A stretch of 64,000 nt of DNA from Synechococcus sp. UW140 (GTDB lineage: Bacteria > Cyanobacteriota > Cyanobacteriia > PCC-6307 > Cyanobiaceae), in the NCBI RefSeq assembly GCF_900474295.1, contig NZ_UCOB01000028.1:62001-126000 (forward strand), in the 5' to 3' direction. Below, one piece after another: positions 40,798-50,711 of this stretch. Position 1 is the stretch's first letter, and every line of letters starts with the position of its first letter. The notes under the pieces were generated by a model that saw nothing but the letters and a program-made list of their open reading frames with translations, had not been told where the DNA came from and did no database searches. Position numbers and translations under genes: made by a program.

Positions 40798-42000
40798 TCA
40801 GCCTGAACCAGGCTTCAACAGCAGCAGGCGCCGCCTGCAAAGGTCTCGCGCGACTTCAACGACTTCAGCTCCGATCCCGAGAGATTTCAGCGATATCCCT
40901 GGGTGCTGCTCGACGGCTTGTAGCAGCGCGAGAGACGGCTCATCGAGACTGATCGGCTCGAGATCTGTGCCGAGCAGACTCGCCGAAGGCCAGCCCCAGA
41001 GACAGGGCTGAAGCTCTCCATAGGCATCAAGCAATGCCTGGTCATCCCCCCAGGTCTCGACCTGCACAGGCTGGGCGCTGACAAAGAATTCGAAATGACT
41101 GATGTCTGGATCGAGTTGCTCGATCAATGCCCATTGCTGGGGCAATGGGAGGGAGCAAGCCCTCTGAAGCAGTTCGCCATCCAGCAAACGAGCTGGATCC
41201 CAGACAGCAGGATTGGAAAATCCTGCGAAGTGAAGCCCGGAGGCTTCGATGAAACCCATCAGTCGCTCGAGGTCGTAGCTGGTCTCCTGAGGATGGAGAT
41301 ACATATCAGCGAAATTCGCGTCAGCAGCACAATCAACTGACCAGCGCTGTTCATGGTGGCGCCGCAGGCGATTGTTCTGAGGAAGCGTCTCGAACAATTC
41401 ACGTCCCAGACGCAAGCCCTCAGCTCCTGTGCCCACCTCCAGGAGATTCAGTGCTCTCTGGGTTCGATGAATTTCCCAACGTCCGGCATCCGCATAAAGG
41501 AACAGATGCAAAAGCCCTTGGGGCGCGAGCAACTGAGCCAAGGACGTCAACCCGGCCTCAGGGGCATCGAGATGATGAAGGACACCCACGGAATTGATGT
41601 AATCAAAAGGCCCTTCGCCCTGAAGATCCAGCAGGCTCCGTTGTTCCTGCCTTAATGAGGTGACCTGATCTGCCCCACCAGAACGACGGAGGCGTTCACG
41701 GGCAACCTCGAGAGCACCTGCACTGATATCCACAGCAAGCACATCAGCACCTGGATTGAGATGGCAGAGGTAATCAGTGCTGACTCCGGTGCCGCAACCG
41801 GCATCGAGAATGTGCCAGGGCCTTCCCCCAGTCGGCTCGGGCTGAAGTTCACCATGCACAGCTGCATGCACGCTGCGTAGGCACCAGCGCCAGTTGTATC
41901 CGGGCGGAGGACCATCCTGCACAGGATCACCCGGATAGGGGAAACGGTCATAGAAGGCGCTGACGACAGGGGTGGCGGCGTCTGTTGAGTGCTCAGGCAT
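40798..42000 (-). CDS. Class I SAM-dependent methyltransferase
   Basis: A 400-residue protein with a Rossmann-type methyltransferase domain. SAM motif I is WHILDAGCGTGVSTDYL at about residues 62-78, the motif II acidic strand is VLAVDIS near 92, and NSVGVLHHLDAPEAGL near 135-150 is the post-motif typical of methyltransferase type 11/12. The N-terminal VVSAFYDRFPYPGDPVQDGPPPGYNW is a hallmark seen in a cyanobacterial family. A C-terminal 160-residue region has no clear assignment. It is divergent from apcE across 165 bases. The substrate is unknown; it is not BioC by its context. Confidence 0.88.
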   Translation of the reverse strand: MPEHSTDAATPVVSAFYDRFPYPGDPVQDGPPPGYNWRWCLRSVHAAVHGELQPEPTGGRPWHILDAGCGTGVSTDYLCHLNPGADVLAVDISAGALEVARERLRRSGGADQVTSLRQEQRSLLDLQGEGPFDYINSVGVLHHLDAPEAGLTSLAQLLAPQGLLHLFLYADAGRWEIHRTQRALNLLEVGTGAEGLRLGRELFETLPQNNRLRRHHEQRWSVDCAADANFADMYLHPQETSYDLERLMGFIEASGLHFAGFSNPAVWDPARLLDGELLQRACSLPLPQQWALIEQLDPDISHFEFFVSAQPVQVETWGDDQALLDAYGELQPCLWGWPSASLLGTDLEPISLDEPSLALLQAVEQHPGISLKSLGIGAEVVEVARDLCRRRLLLLKPGSG

Positions 42001-42165
42001 CGGCTTGGGTGCTGGGCGGTGAAGTGCAGGGTCGACGGGCCGAGCATTTCACGGGCGATGGCCACCAAAGCGACCAGCACCGACCCCCTGCAAACATTTG
42101 TTCATGCAGGCCGGGAAGGCCATGAAGCGAGCCGTAATCTGGCTCGATCTGGCTTGCTTTCGTTC

Positions 42166-45100
42166 ATGACCGTGACCGCCAGCAGCGGCAGCCCAAGGGT
42201 GACGCCCCAGCTCTTCGACACACTGCCGCTGTCCAGCGTGCGTCAGGCCGAACAGCAGGACCGCTTTCCTGATGGTGGCGAGCTCAACAACCTGATTACC
42301 TTTTTCCGGAGTGGTCAGGATCGGATTGAGGCATCAAGGGTTCTAGCTGACAACGCCGAAGCCATCGTGGCCAGGGCAGCCAATAAGATCTTTGCCGGAG
42401 GGACGCCTCTCTCCTTTCTGGAAGCACCGCTCAGCAGAGGGGAAGTACAGCTCCGAGACGGCACGGTGCTTGCATCCGACCAAGCAGCGTTCCAAGCGTC
42501 AATCGAGACTTTTACAGGAGCCAGTGCGGCAACAGGCGGTGGCAATGCCTTTACCCGCCTTCTGCGGGGAAGTAGCGAAGATGCTGACGTTCGAGTCGTT
42601 CTCCCGACCGGTTTCGCTCCGATCAGCGTGGCCAAATATGGCCCCGAACGCATGCGCAAATCGGTGCGTGACCTCGGCTGGTTCCTCCGTTATGTGGGCT
42701 ATGCCCTCGTGGCAGGAGACCCAAGCATTCTTTCGGTCAATACCCGCGGACTTCGCGACGTTCTTGAGAGGGGATGTTCGCTTGCTGCCACCAATGTGGC
42801 GCTCCAGGAGATGCGTGCTGCAGCCGCCAGCTTGCTGCGCGATCGGCCAGAAGCACGTGCGATGGCCGTTCAGTGTTTCAACGTGCTGCTCCAAGAGCTC
42901 GCCATCGCGACGCCCTCAAGCCGACAGAAACTAGGCAGTTCAGAACGTCAAGGTCTTCAATTACCAGCGATCTATGCCCTCGCTTCACAGGGCAAATCCC
43001 CTCGTTACAGCATCAAGCTGGGGATGAGTGGGGCTGAGCGTCAGGAAATCGTACGTGCCGCTTACCGCCAGGTTTTTGAACGCGATATCGCCAAGGGTTA
43101 TTCCCAGGCACCTTGTGGCCAAGAAGCCTCTCAGTTAGTCCAGGGCAAAATCTCTATGCGCGAATTCATTCGCGCCCTTGGGCGATGCAAGGAATACCGT
43201 CAGCAATTCCACGACAGGTTTGTGAACAGCCGAGTTGTTGAACTCGCTTATCGTCACTTCCTGGGCCGAGGGGTTAGCTCCCTCGAGGAATTCAAAACCT
43301 CATTTGCCATCCTCAGCGACCAAGGCCTCAATGGTCTGATTGATGTGCTTGTGAACTCCCGTGAGTACGCACAGACCTTTGGAGAAGAGACAGTTCCATT
43401 CCTGCGTGACCTTGGCGAAGAGGCCCAAGAAAGTGCTGGGTGGGGCTCGAACCGGAAGCTTTTCCGCTTCAGCGCACCTTTCGAGGGAGCTCCCCAATAC
43501 GTCACCCTTTACGCCTCTTATCGACAGCCTTTCGCTGATCAACACGTCTACGGAGGTGGGAATGATCCGATTGGCAATCAGTACGGTGCGATTTTCCCGA
43601 GTGGCACTGCTTCCGTAGCCACACGCCCAGCGCCCTATGGCTACGACAGCCGACGGCTGCTAGTCAGCAACGGGCTGGCCTCTCCAGGCCAGATGGACAG
43701 CGCTCAGTTCCGAAGCAGCCGTCCCCGCAAAGTCGGTCCCCGTGTGGTCCGACTTCAGCAGATCGCTACCGGCGGAGCAGCGCGTCCTCGGCGGGGTGGT
43801 TTGCCCAGCGTTCGAAATACGGAAGCCAGTACGCAATCGGTGATCAACGCTGTCTATGTGCAGGTTCTCGGCAATGCCGGCTATGCGGGTGAACGGGTCT
43901 CATCAGACGAAGCACGTCTAGAGAACGGCGACATTTCCCTGCGCGACTTTGTGCGGAGTGTTGCCCGTTCTGATGCCTTCCGGCGTCGCTACTGGAGCGG
44001 CCTCTACATCGCCAAGGCCATCGAGGTCATGCATCGTCGCCTCCTGGGCCGACCAACATTTGGTCGTTGGGAGATCGATGCTCTGTTTGATGTCGCGGCT
44101 CGCCAAGGCTTCTACGGTCTGATTGATGCCTTTATCAACAGCAAGGAATACTGCGATTGCTTCGGGGAAGACACCGCTCCCTATGAACGCTTCATCACCC
44201 CAGCCGATCTCAATACGCGGCGGGTTCCAACATGGAAGCAAGCCATCAATCTCGAAGCTCTTGCTTCTGGTACAAAGTCAGAGAGGCCTGAGGCCCAAAT
44301 CGTCGAGAGGCTCAAGACCAGCGGCGATCTCACACAGCGAAACATCCAGGGGGCCGGAGGTCCGATCAAATGGGAACAATCCTCATCCATTAACAATCGG
44401 AATAACGAGCAACTAACGTCGTTTGCTCTCACCAAGCAATTCAACAAAACGACTAAAGCAAAAACTCCATCCTGGCAAGCCAAGGTTGAGTTCAGAGGAA
44501 TCGTTAATCCCGAGATTCCTGGAGAAAAAATTCTTCAGGCCCTAAGGCGTAATGACATCAATGGCTTTGCAGCACGCGTTGGTCTGCAAACTTCGATTGA
44601 ATTAAAGCCACCATTTACGGAGGAAGCTCTTTCCTCCGTCATCGATGAAACCTATAGACAACTCCTCAATCGCATCCCATTCGATGACGAACGCTTAGTT
44701 GAAGCAGAGTCTCAACTCAGAAACCAGACAATCCCCCTTGTTGGTTTTATTGAAGCTGTTGCCCTGAGTGACACGTTCCAGAATCGTCTGAGCGCAATGG
44801 CTCCATTAAGAGCCGCTGCTGCAGTCAGCCTCGCCATTCTTGGTCGCGCTTCAACTCCTGGAGAAGCGGCTGAATTCGTTCAGACCAGAGCAGCCAATGG
44901 CCAACCCGCAGCCATTCGCAAGGTCTTCGAACGGCGCGAGGCCGATGATGCCAACCGCCTCCTCCAAATCAAACTTCCTTCCACGGATGGGCGGCAAAGC
45001 TTCAGAGAGCTGCAAACCACCAGGCAAGACAGCCTGCCAAGACCGATTGCTCCGGTGACACCGCCCATCTTCGAGGAAGATGGTGAAGCCAAAACAACCG

Positions 45101-45708
45101 CCCGCTTCAATGCGGTCAAGACCCAGGCCATTCAAGCGACTGCAGCACCTCTGCCTCCCTTAGCCAGAGCACTTGAGAGCAAAGACACCACAGGATTCCA
45201 ACGCAAAGCAGGGATCCCAACACCGATCCTTCTCAGTCCTCCCTTTAGCGAGGATGAATTAAGCGTTGCCATTGATGCGACCTATCGCCAACTCATCAAC
45301 CGCATCCCATTAGATAACGAGCGATTGACGAGCGCTGAATCACTGCTTCGCAATCAAGATCTGGACATTTCAGGCTTTGTTGAAGCAGTCGCCATGAGCG
45401 ATCTCTTCCAACAACGCCTCTCGAGCATGGCGCCCCTTCGCGCCGCATCAGCAGCCGCACTAGCCCTGCTAGGACGAGCAGCCACCCCTGCGGAAGTCGC
45501 CGAGTTCTTAAAGATTCGCGCTGGGTCTGGACAACCAGAAGCGGTCCGCTCGCTTCTGATGGCTGCAGAGTCCCTCTCCACAAATGAAGTCCCTCGCGTC
45601 CAAGGGATGGAGACAACTCCAGGCCAATCGCAATCAACAGTGATTCGCACAGCATCACTGTATCGAGGCAATTCAGCACTCAATCCCCCAAAAGATTCAG
45701 CGATCTAG
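42166..45708 (+). CDS. apcE: Phycobilisome core-membrane linker LCM
   Basis: ApcE holds the allophycocyanin core together, anchors it to the thylakoid and is the terminal energy emitter. The N-terminal phycobilin domain (about 1-240) has the chromophore Cys204 in LRDVLERGCSLAATNVALQEM. Linker repeats follow: REP1 about 287-408, REP2 about 554-672, REP3 about 815-911 and REP4 about 1026-1125. REP3 and REP4 are close to each other and differ from the first two, as if tandemly duplicated. At 1180 residues it is larger than the LCM of many marine Synechococcus. The ATG at 42166 (MTVTASSGSPRVTPQL) is chosen; a frame open back to 41989 adds 59 unrelated residues. It is followed by a terminator and then apcABC. 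Confidence 0.96.
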   Translation: MTVTASSGSPRVTPQLFDTLPLSSVRQAEQQDRFPDGGELNNLITFFRSGQDRIEASRVLADNAEAIVARAANKIFAGGTPLSFLEAPLSRGEVQLRDGTVLASDQAAFQASIETFTGASAATGGGNAFTRLLRGSSEDADVRVVLPTGFAPISVAKYGPERMRKSVRDLGWFLRYVGYALVAGDPSILSVNTRGLRDVLERGCSLAATNVALQEMRAAAASLLRDRPEARAMAVQCFNVLLQELAIATPSSRQKLGSSERQGLQLPAIYALASQGKSPRYSIKLGMSGAERQEIVRAAYRQVFERDIAKGYSQAPCGQEASQLVQGKISMREFIRALGRCKEYRQQFHDRFVNSRVVELAYRHFLGRGVSSLEEFKTSFAILSDQGLNGLIDVLVNSREYAQTFGEETVPFLRDLGEEAQESAGWGSNRKLFRFSAPFEGAPQYVTLYASYRQPFADQHVYGGGNDPIGNQYGAIFPSGTASVATRPAPYGYDSRRLLVSNGLASPGQMDSAQFRSSRPRKVGPRVVRLQQIATGGAARPRRGGLPSVRNTEASTQSVINAVYVQVLGNAGYAGERVSSDEARLENGDISLRDFVRSVARSDAFRRRYWSGLYIAKAIEVMHRRLLGRPTFGRWEIDALFDVAARQGFYGLIDAFINSKEYCDCFGEDTAPYERFITPADLNTRRVPTWKQAINLEALASGTKSERPEAQIVERLKTSGDLTQRNIQGAGGPIKWEQSSSINNRNNEQLTSFALTKQFNKTTKAKTPSWQAKVEFRGIVNPEIPGEKILQALRRNDINGFAARVGLQTSIELKPPFTEEALSSVIDETYRQLLNRIPFDDERLVEAESQLRNQTIPLVGFIEAVALSDTFQNRLSAMAPLRAAAAVSLAILGRASTPGEAAEFVQTRAANGQPAAIRKVFERREADDANRLLQIKLPSTDGRQSFRELQTTRQDSLPRPIAPVTPPIFEEDGEAKTTARFNAVKTQAIQATAAPLPPLARALESKDTTGFQRKAGIPTPILLSPPFSEDELSVAIDATYRQLINRIPLDNERLTSAESLLRNQDLDISGFVEAVAMSDLFQQRLSSMAPLRAASAAALALLGRAATPAEVAEFLKIRAGSGQPEAVRSLLMAAESLSTNEVPRVQGMETTPGQSQSTVIRTASLYRGNSALNPPKDSAI

Positions 45709-45748
45709 ATTAACAACAGTCTCCAAAACAAAGACCTCTAAAAACATT

Positions 45749-45779
45749 AGCCCGCAATACGCGGGCTTGTTTTCTTTGG
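45749..45779 (+). terminator. Rho-independent terminator of apcE
   Basis: AGCCCGC (45749-45755) pairs with GCGGGCT (45761-45767) across a five-base loop, followed by a T-rich tail (TGTTTTCTTT). It lies 40 bases after the apcE stop. Confidence 0.8.
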
Positions 45780-46026
45780 CTGTTAAACACAATGTGACAA
45801 AAAGAGGCGGACCTTTCAATAGCAGAAAATAACAAACGCGAAACAGCAGAAACGCTGCGCTGCAACCGATTTGGGCCCGCACCGCCCATGAAGAACTGTT
45901 AACGAGTCCTAATAAGTGCAAGCCGCTAGCCGCACAATGATTGGGCGGTCAGCCAAAATGATCGCGTAAACCTTTCACCGGATCTCGGCCTCCTACGGGC
46001 GGTCGCTTGTTTCGAGGCAGAACTGC
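45780..46026 (+). promoter_or_regulatory. apcA: Upstream region of the apcABC operon
   Basis: About 250 bases between the apcE terminator and the apcA start, with no gene. Highly expressed phycobilisome genes usually have a strong promoter and a long leader here. A possible -10-like TAATAA lies at about 45910, but no clear -35 partner could be assigned. Confidence 0.5.
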
Positions 46027-46512
46027 ATGAGCATCGTCTCCAACTCGATCATCAACGCGGACGCCGAAGCCCGCTATCTGAGCCCTGGCGAACTCGACCA
46101 GATCAAGGCTTTCGTTAACGGCGGCGAACGACGCCTGCGTGTTGCCCAGGTTCTCTGTGAGAGCCGAGAGCGCATCGTCAAGCAGGCTGGTGGTCAGCTT
46201 TTCCAGAAGCGCCCAGATGTCATCTCCCCTGGCGGCAATGCTTACGGTCAGGAAATGACCGCGACCTGCCTGCGGGACATGGATTACTACCTCCGCTTGG
46301 TGACATACGGCATCGTCGCTGGTGACATCACCCCAATCGAAGAGATTGGCGTGATTGGCGCCAAGGAGCTCTATCGATCCCTAGGCACCCCCCTCGAAGC
46401 CCTCGCAGATTCCGTGCGTGAAATGAAGACCGTCGCCATGGGCCTGCTGACCGGCGCAGACGCAGAGGAAGCCGGTTTCTACTTCGACTACGTGGTGGGC
46501 GCCCTCGCCTGA
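46027..46512 (+). CDS. apcA: Allophycocyanin alpha subunit
   Basis: A 161-residue biliprotein of the phycobilisome core. It starts [23 protein letters not shown], and Cys81 in [24 protein letters not shown] is the phycocyanobilin attachment site. The sequence is full length with no frameshift. apcB follows after 41 bases, so apcA, apcB and apcC form one operon. Confidence 0.98.
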   Translation: MSIVSNSIINADAEARYLSPGELDQIKAFVNGGERRLRVAQVLCESRERIVKQAGGQLFQKRPDVISPGGNAYGQEMTATCLRDMDYYLRLVTYGIVAGDITPIEEIGVIGAKELYRSLGTPLEALADSVREMKTVAMGLLTGADAEEAGFYFDYVVGALA

Positions 46513-46553
46513 TCCCCTGTCCCTCCTACTGACAACGCTCTTCCTACGGATCC

Positions 46554-47042
46554 ATGCAAGACGCCATCACCAACGTCATCAATAAGTCCGACGTCCAGGG
46601 CCTCTACCTGGACACGGCTTCGATGACCAGCCTTGAGTCCTATTTCTCCAGTGGTGAGCTACGCGTTCGTGCCGCAGCCACCATCAGCTCTAACGCTTCC
46701 GGCATCATCCGTGATGCCGTCGCCAAGGCACTGCTGTACTCGGACATCACCCGTCCAGGCGGCAACATGTACACCACCCGCCGCTACGCAGCGTGCATCC
46801 GCGATCTGGATTACTACCTGCGCTACTCCACCTACGCCATGCTGGCCGGTGACACCTCCATCCTTGATGAGCGTGTTCTCAACGGTCTGAAGGAGACTTA
46901 CAACTCCCTGGGTGTTCCCATCGGCGCAACCGTTCAGGCCATCCAGGCCATGAAGGAAGTTGTTGCCACACTCGTCGGTGCAGATGCTGGCAAGGAAATG
47001 GGCGTTTACCTGGATTACATCTGCTCTGGTCTCGGCAACTGA
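46554..47042 (+). CDS. apcB: Allophycocyanin beta subunit
   Basis: A 162-residue beta subunit that pairs with ApcA in the core trimers. Cys81 ([19 protein letters not shown]) binds the bilin and Asn71 in [12 protein letters not shown] is the site that is methylated in this family. It lies 41 bases after apcA and five bases before apcC. Confidence 0.98.
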   Translation: MQDAITNVINKSDVQGLYLDTASMTSLESYFSSGELRVRAAATISSNASGIIRDAVAKALLYSDITRPGGNMYTTRRYAACIRDLDYYLRYSTYAMLAGDTSILDERVLNGLKETYNSLGVPIGATVQAIQAMKEVVATLVGADAGKEMGVYLDYICSGLGN

Positions 47043-47047
47043 GAACC

Positions 47048-47248
47048 ATGCGGTTGTTCAAAGTTACGGCCTGTATACCCAGCCCTGAGAAAGTGCGCAC
47101 GCAACGCGAGTTGCAAAACACTTTTTTCACCAAGTGGGTGCCCTACGACAGCTGGTTCGCTGAACAACAGCGAATCCAGAAGCAAGGTGGACGAATCATC
47201 AAGGTTGAGCTCTGCACAGGTGGCCGTCAGGTCAACGTGGGCAACTGA
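47048..47248 (+). CDS. apcC: Phycobilisome core linker LC (7.8 kDa)
   Basis: A 66-residue core linker that caps allophycocyanin trimers. MRLFKVTACIPSPEKVRTQRELQNTFFTKWVPYD and the final IIKVELCTGGRQVNVGN match ApcC over the full length. It is the last gene of the operon, with a strong terminator 28 bases downstream. Confidence 0.98.
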   Translation: MRLFKVTACIPSPEKVRTQRELQNTFFTKWVPYDSWFAEQQRIQKQGGRIIKVELCTGGRQVNVGN

Positions 47249-47275
47249 GAGTCACCACCAAACCAATCCGTTTCC

Positions 47276-47304
47276 AAGCCCGGTCACAGACCGGGCTTTT
47301 TTTT
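47276..47304 (+). terminator. Rho-independent terminator of apcABC
   Basis: AAGCCCGGTC (47276-47285) and GACCGGGCTT (47289-47298) form a perfect 10-bp stem with a three-base loop, ending in eight T (47297-47304). A very strong intrinsic terminator. Confidence 0.95.
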
Positions 47305-47361
47305 GCTCCCATACCTTGGCAAACACGGTTTAAAACGGCTGAATGGACTGAATCAGATCCT

Positions 47362-48636
47362 GTGTCTTTGTCCCGCAAAAGCTTGAACTCCCGACGGAGG
47401 GCTTCCTCGCGACAGGCTCGGATCAGCGCCGCAGCAGATGCTGTGCCAAAGGGCAGCAGCATCTGGACACGCATGCTGCCCCTTGATTGGTCTCTCTGGC
47501 CTGCCGAAGCGCGCCTGCTACTCACTCTCACGCTGATCTGGAGCCTTGCAGGTCTTCTGATCCTGGGTTCTGCCAGTTGGTGGGTTGCCAGTCGTGAGAT
47601 GGGAGAGGGGGCCTATTACCTCAAAAGACAAGTGATCTGGATGCTCGCAAGCTGGGGCCTCCTCAGTCTTGCTGTCAGCACCGACCTACGACGTTGGATG
47701 AAAGTGGCCGGCCCGGCTGTATGGATCGGCTGTCTACTGGTGGCCGCCACGCTTCTTTTTGGGGACCCTGTGAATGGCGCTAGCCGCTGGCTACCGATCG
47801 GCCCGATGCAGATTCAGCCATCGGAACTGGTGAAACCCTTCGTGGTACTGCAGGCAGCCAACTTATTTGCGCACTGGAAACGCAGTGGTGTGGATCAAAA
47901 GTTGCTCTGGCTAGGCAGCTTCGGGGCTCTGATACTGCTGATTCTCAAACAACCGAATCTGAGTACAGCGGCTCTGACGGGACTCCTGCTCTGGCTCATG
48001 GCTTTTTCTGCCGGCCTTCGTCTTCGCAGCCTGTTTGGAACAGCACTGGTCGGAGCAGCACTCGGGTTCAGCAGCATCATGATCAACGAATACCAGCGGC
48101 TGAGGGTGGTCTCATTCCTCAACCCATGGCAAGACCCCCAGGGAGATGGCTACCAACTGGTCCAGAGCCTTCTGGCGATCGGTTCCGGAGGCATCCTCGG
48201 CCAAGGCTTCGGACTGTCCACCCAGAAACTGCAGTATCTGCCCATTCAGAGCACCGATTTCATCTTCGCTGTCTATGCCGAAGAATTCGGATTCATCGGA
48301 TCAGTGATGCTGCTGCTGTTTTTGATGCTGGTGGCATTTCTTGGGTTGCGCGTTGCCCTGCGGTGCCGCAGCAATCAGGCGAGACTCACCGCCATCGGCT
48401 GCACCACCCTCTTGATCGGCCAATCCTTGATGAATCTTGCCGTTGCTTCTGGTGCCATGCCGACAACGGGGCTGCCATTACCGATGGTGAGTTACGGCGG
48501 CAACTCTCTGCTCTCAAGCCTTCTCGTGGCGGGCCTTCTAATCCGCTGTTCGCTTGAATCCACCAGTCTCGTGGGGGGACGCCGACCGAGGCGACAGAAC
48601 GAACGTTCTAATCAGCACCTGGCGCCAAGTCGATAG
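47362..48636 (+). CDS. ftsW: SEDS family protein FtsW/RodA
   Basis: A 424-residue glycosyltransferase of the SEDS family that polymerises peptidoglycan at the septum. About ten membrane segments follow a basic N-terminal tail of about 45 residues. Family signatures are NGASRWLPIGPMQIQPSELVK near residues 137-157, LQYLPIQSTDFIFAVYAEEFGFIGS near 288-312 and GLPLPMVSYGGNSLLS near 372-387. The start is a GTG; a later start at MLPLDWSLWP would remove the basic tail. The FtsW rather than RodA assignment rests on the overall pattern. ccdA and ccs1 follow on the same strand. Confidence 0.88.
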   Translation: MSLSRKSLNSRRRASSRQARISAAADAVPKGSSIWTRMLPLDWSLWPAEARLLLTLTLIWSLAGLLILGSASWWVASREMGEGAYYLKRQVIWMLASWGLLSLAVSTDLRRWMKVAGPAVWIGCLLVAATLLFGDPVNGASRWLPIGPMQIQPSELVKPFVVLQAANLFAHWKRSGVDQKLLWLGSFGALILLILKQPNLSTAALTGLLLWLMAFSAGLRLRSLFGTALVGAALGFSSIMINEYQRLRVVSFLNPWQDPQGDGYQLVQSLLAIGSGGILGQGFGLSTQKLQYLPIQSTDFIFAVYAEEFGFIGSVMLLLFLMLVAFLGLRVALRCRSNQARLTAIGCTTLLIGQSLMNLAVASGAMPTTGLPLPMVSYGGNSLLSSLLVAGLLIRCSLESTSLVGGRRPRRQNERSNQHLAPSR

Positions 48637-48707
48637 GGTGATCCATCAAGCGCACTCCGGATGCTCCGGCAGCGACCATTCACGTTTCCCTCCTGGCGAT
48701 TGCATCC

Positions 48708-49412
48708 CTGGATCTGGCGGATCTGGCGCGCAGCAGTGAGCAGCTGCTCACCCAGGCGCTCAATCAGCCCGGCCCCCTCACCATCGGGCTTGTCTTCGTG
48801 GGCGGTGCCCTCACCAGCCTGGGGCCTTGTTCGCTCTCCTTGCTTCCGGTGACCCTTGCCTATCTTGCTGGCTTCAAGGGCCAGCAGCCAGGCTGGCAAC
48901 GCAGCCTGCTGTTTTGCTCGGGCATCGTGGGCGCCTTGGTCGTGCTGGGCAGCCTCAGCGGACTGGTCGGCCGCATTTATGGCCAGGTACCGGATGTGGT
49001 GCCAAGCCTCGTCGGCCTGCTGGCTGTGGTGATGGGACTCAATTTGCTTGGCCTGGTTCGGCTCCCCCTTCCTTCGGGCCCGGATCCGATGCGCTGGACC
49101 GAACGGGTACCAGCCCCCCTGGCACCGATCGCAGCCGGACTCGCCTTCGGCTTGGCAGCTTCGCCCTGCACAACGCCTGTGCTGGCGGTATTGCTGGGCT
49201 GGATTGCCACGAGCGGCAGACCACTCGTGGGAGTGCTGATGCTCACAAGCTTCGGGATCGGCCAAGTTCTGCCCTTACTTATCGCCGGCAGTGCTGCCGC
49301 CAGTGTGCCCAAGCTGCTGGCCTTGAGACCGATCGGCCGATGGGTTCCACCCATCAGTGGTGTTGTGTTGATCTGCACTGGCATGCTCACCCTTCTGGCC
49401 CGCTGGAGCTGA
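48708..49412 (+). CDS. ccdA: Cytochrome c biogenesis protein CcdA
   Basis: CcdA (DsbD family) passes electrons across the membrane to keep apocytochrome c thiols reduced in system II maturation. Six or so membrane helices are present, with the paired redox cysteines in TSLGPCSLSLLPVTLAYLAG and AASPCTTPVLAVLLGW. The first ATG, GTG or TTG in frame is a GTG at 48798, inside the first helix. In-frame sequence continues upstream (DLADLARSSEQLLTQAL, then LTIGLVFVGGAL) and looks family-like, so a CTG at 48708 (given here) or an ATT at 48699 may be the true start. ccs1 follows after three bases, forming the usual ccdA-ccs1 pair. Confidence 0.9.
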   Translation: MDLADLARSSEQLLTQALNQPGPLTIGLVFVGGALTSLGPCSLSLLPVTLAYLAGFKGQQPGWQRSLLFCSGIVGALVVLGSLSGLVGRIYGQVPDVVPSLVGLLAVVMGLNLLGLVRLPLPSGPDPMRWTERVPAPLAPIAAGLAFGLAASPCTTPVLAVLLGWIATSGRPLVGVLMLTSFGIGQVLPLLIAGSAAASVPKLLALRPIGRWVPPISGVVLICTGMLTLLARWS

Positions 49413-49415
49413 TCG

Positions 49416-50711
49416 ATGACCCTGCTCCGACGCCTGGCAGCCCTGCTCTCCGACCTGCGGCTGGCTATCCTTCTCCTTCTGCTCATTGCCAGCGCCAGCG
49501 CCATCGGCACCATCCTTCCCCAGGGGGAAGACCCTGCTCTCTATCTGGAGCGATTCAATGCCGACCCATGGCTGGGAGTGATCAACGGCGAGCGCATGCT
49601 GCAATTGCAGCTGGATCATGTCTATTCGAGTGGTTGGTTCCTAGGCCTCCTTGGCTGGCTCGGCGTTGCGCTCATGCTCTGCAGCTGGCGCCGTCAATGG
49701 CCTGCACTGCAATCCGCCCTGCGCTGGATCGACTACCGCGAACCCCGACAACTCAGCAAACTTGCGCTCGCCGAAACGCTGAGCAGCCCTGACCCGAAGA
49801 AGGGAATCACCAATCTGGCGACGAGCTTGCGAGCGCAGGGATGGCAGGTTCAGGAACAGCAAGGTCGGCTGGCAGCCCGGCGTGGGGTGGTGGGCCGCGT
49901 AGGGCCTCTATTGGTGCATACCGGGATGGTGCTGCTGATGCTCGGGGCGGCCTGGGGTTCCCTCGGAGGCAATCGACTGGAACGATTTCTGGCGCCAGGC
50001 CGCAGCCTTGACCTTCTGGACAGGTCTGGGAACAGCCAGCTCACACTCACGCTCGATCAATTCACGATTGAACGTGACCCGGCTGGACGCACCGAACAGT
50101 TTCGTTCGCAACTCTCGCTGCAACCCCCAGGGGACAACGAGGCGGTTTTCAAAGAAATCAGTGTCAATCACCCGCTGCGATATCGCGGCATGACCGTTTA
50201 TCAAGCGGATTGGTCCCTCGCCACAATCACAGTTCAGCTGGGCAGAAGCCCCCTGCTGCAACTACCGCTGCAGACCTTTCCTGAGCTCGGCGACCAGCTC
50301 TGGGGCCTGGTCCTACCAACCCGCCCAGATGGGAGCGAACCTGTGCTCCTGACCCTAGGAAGCGAAGCTGGGCCGGTACAGGTGTTCGGCGAGGGGGGCG
50401 AGCTGATCACCAACCTGCGCCCAGGTGGTTCCTCCGTCGAAGTCAATGGGCTGCCCTTGAGGGTGGTCGAGGTGATGCCTGCGAGCGGACTATTGCTGAA
50501 ACGCGACCCTGGCGTGCCCCTGGTTTACTCCGGCTTCGCCATCACCCTTCTGGGGGGAGGTTTGAGTCTGGTAGCCACCCGTCAACTTTGGGCAGTGGAA
50601 GACCCCGAGCATCAGAAATTACACATCGCCGGCCTTTGCAACCGCAATCTGAGCGGCTTTGCTCAGGAGTTCCCAACTCTGCTTAGCAGGGCTGACGAAA
50701 TCCATGCGTGA
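49416..50711 (+). CDS. ccs1: Cytochrome c biogenesis protein Ccs1 (ResB)
   Basis: A 431-residue ResB-family protein that works with CcsA to deliver heme to thylakoid-lumen cytochromes. The N-terminal [37 protein letters not shown] is a family hallmark. Membrane helices lie near 15-35, 68-90, 155-175 and 370-395, with a large lumenal domain between about 180 and 365. It is linked to ccdA by a three-base gap. Its 3' end overlaps the convergent queF gene by 29 bases. Confidence 0.95.
   Translation: MTLLRRLAALLSDLRLAILLLLLIASASAIGTILPQGEDPALYLERFNADPWLGVINGERMLQLQLDHVYSSGWFLGLLGWLGVALMLCSWRRQWPALQSALRWIDYREPRQLSKLALAETLSSPDPKKGITNLATSLRAQGWQVQEQQGRLAARRGVVGRVGPLLVHTGMVLLMLGAAWGSLGGNRLERFLAPGRSLDLLDRSGNSQLTLTLDQFTIERDPAGRTEQFRSQLSLQPPGDNEAVFKEISVNHPLRYRGMTVYQADWSLATITVQLGRSPLLQLPLQTFPELGDQLWGLVLPTRPDGSEPVLLTLGSEAGPVQVFGEGGELITNLRPGGSSVEVNGLPLRVVEVMPASGLLLKRDPGVPLVYSGFAITLLGGGLSLVATRQLWAVEDPEHQKLHIAGLCNRNLSGFAQEFPTLLSRADEIHA

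Noticed and set aside
40694-40840. N-terminal extension of atp1 by 49 residues
   Set aside because: It overlaps the upstream methyltransferase gene and the residues are not family-like.
41989-42165. N-terminal extension of apcE by 59 residues
   Set aside because: The known LCM N-terminus starts at MTVTASSGSPRVTPQL; the upstream part overlaps the methyltransferase start.
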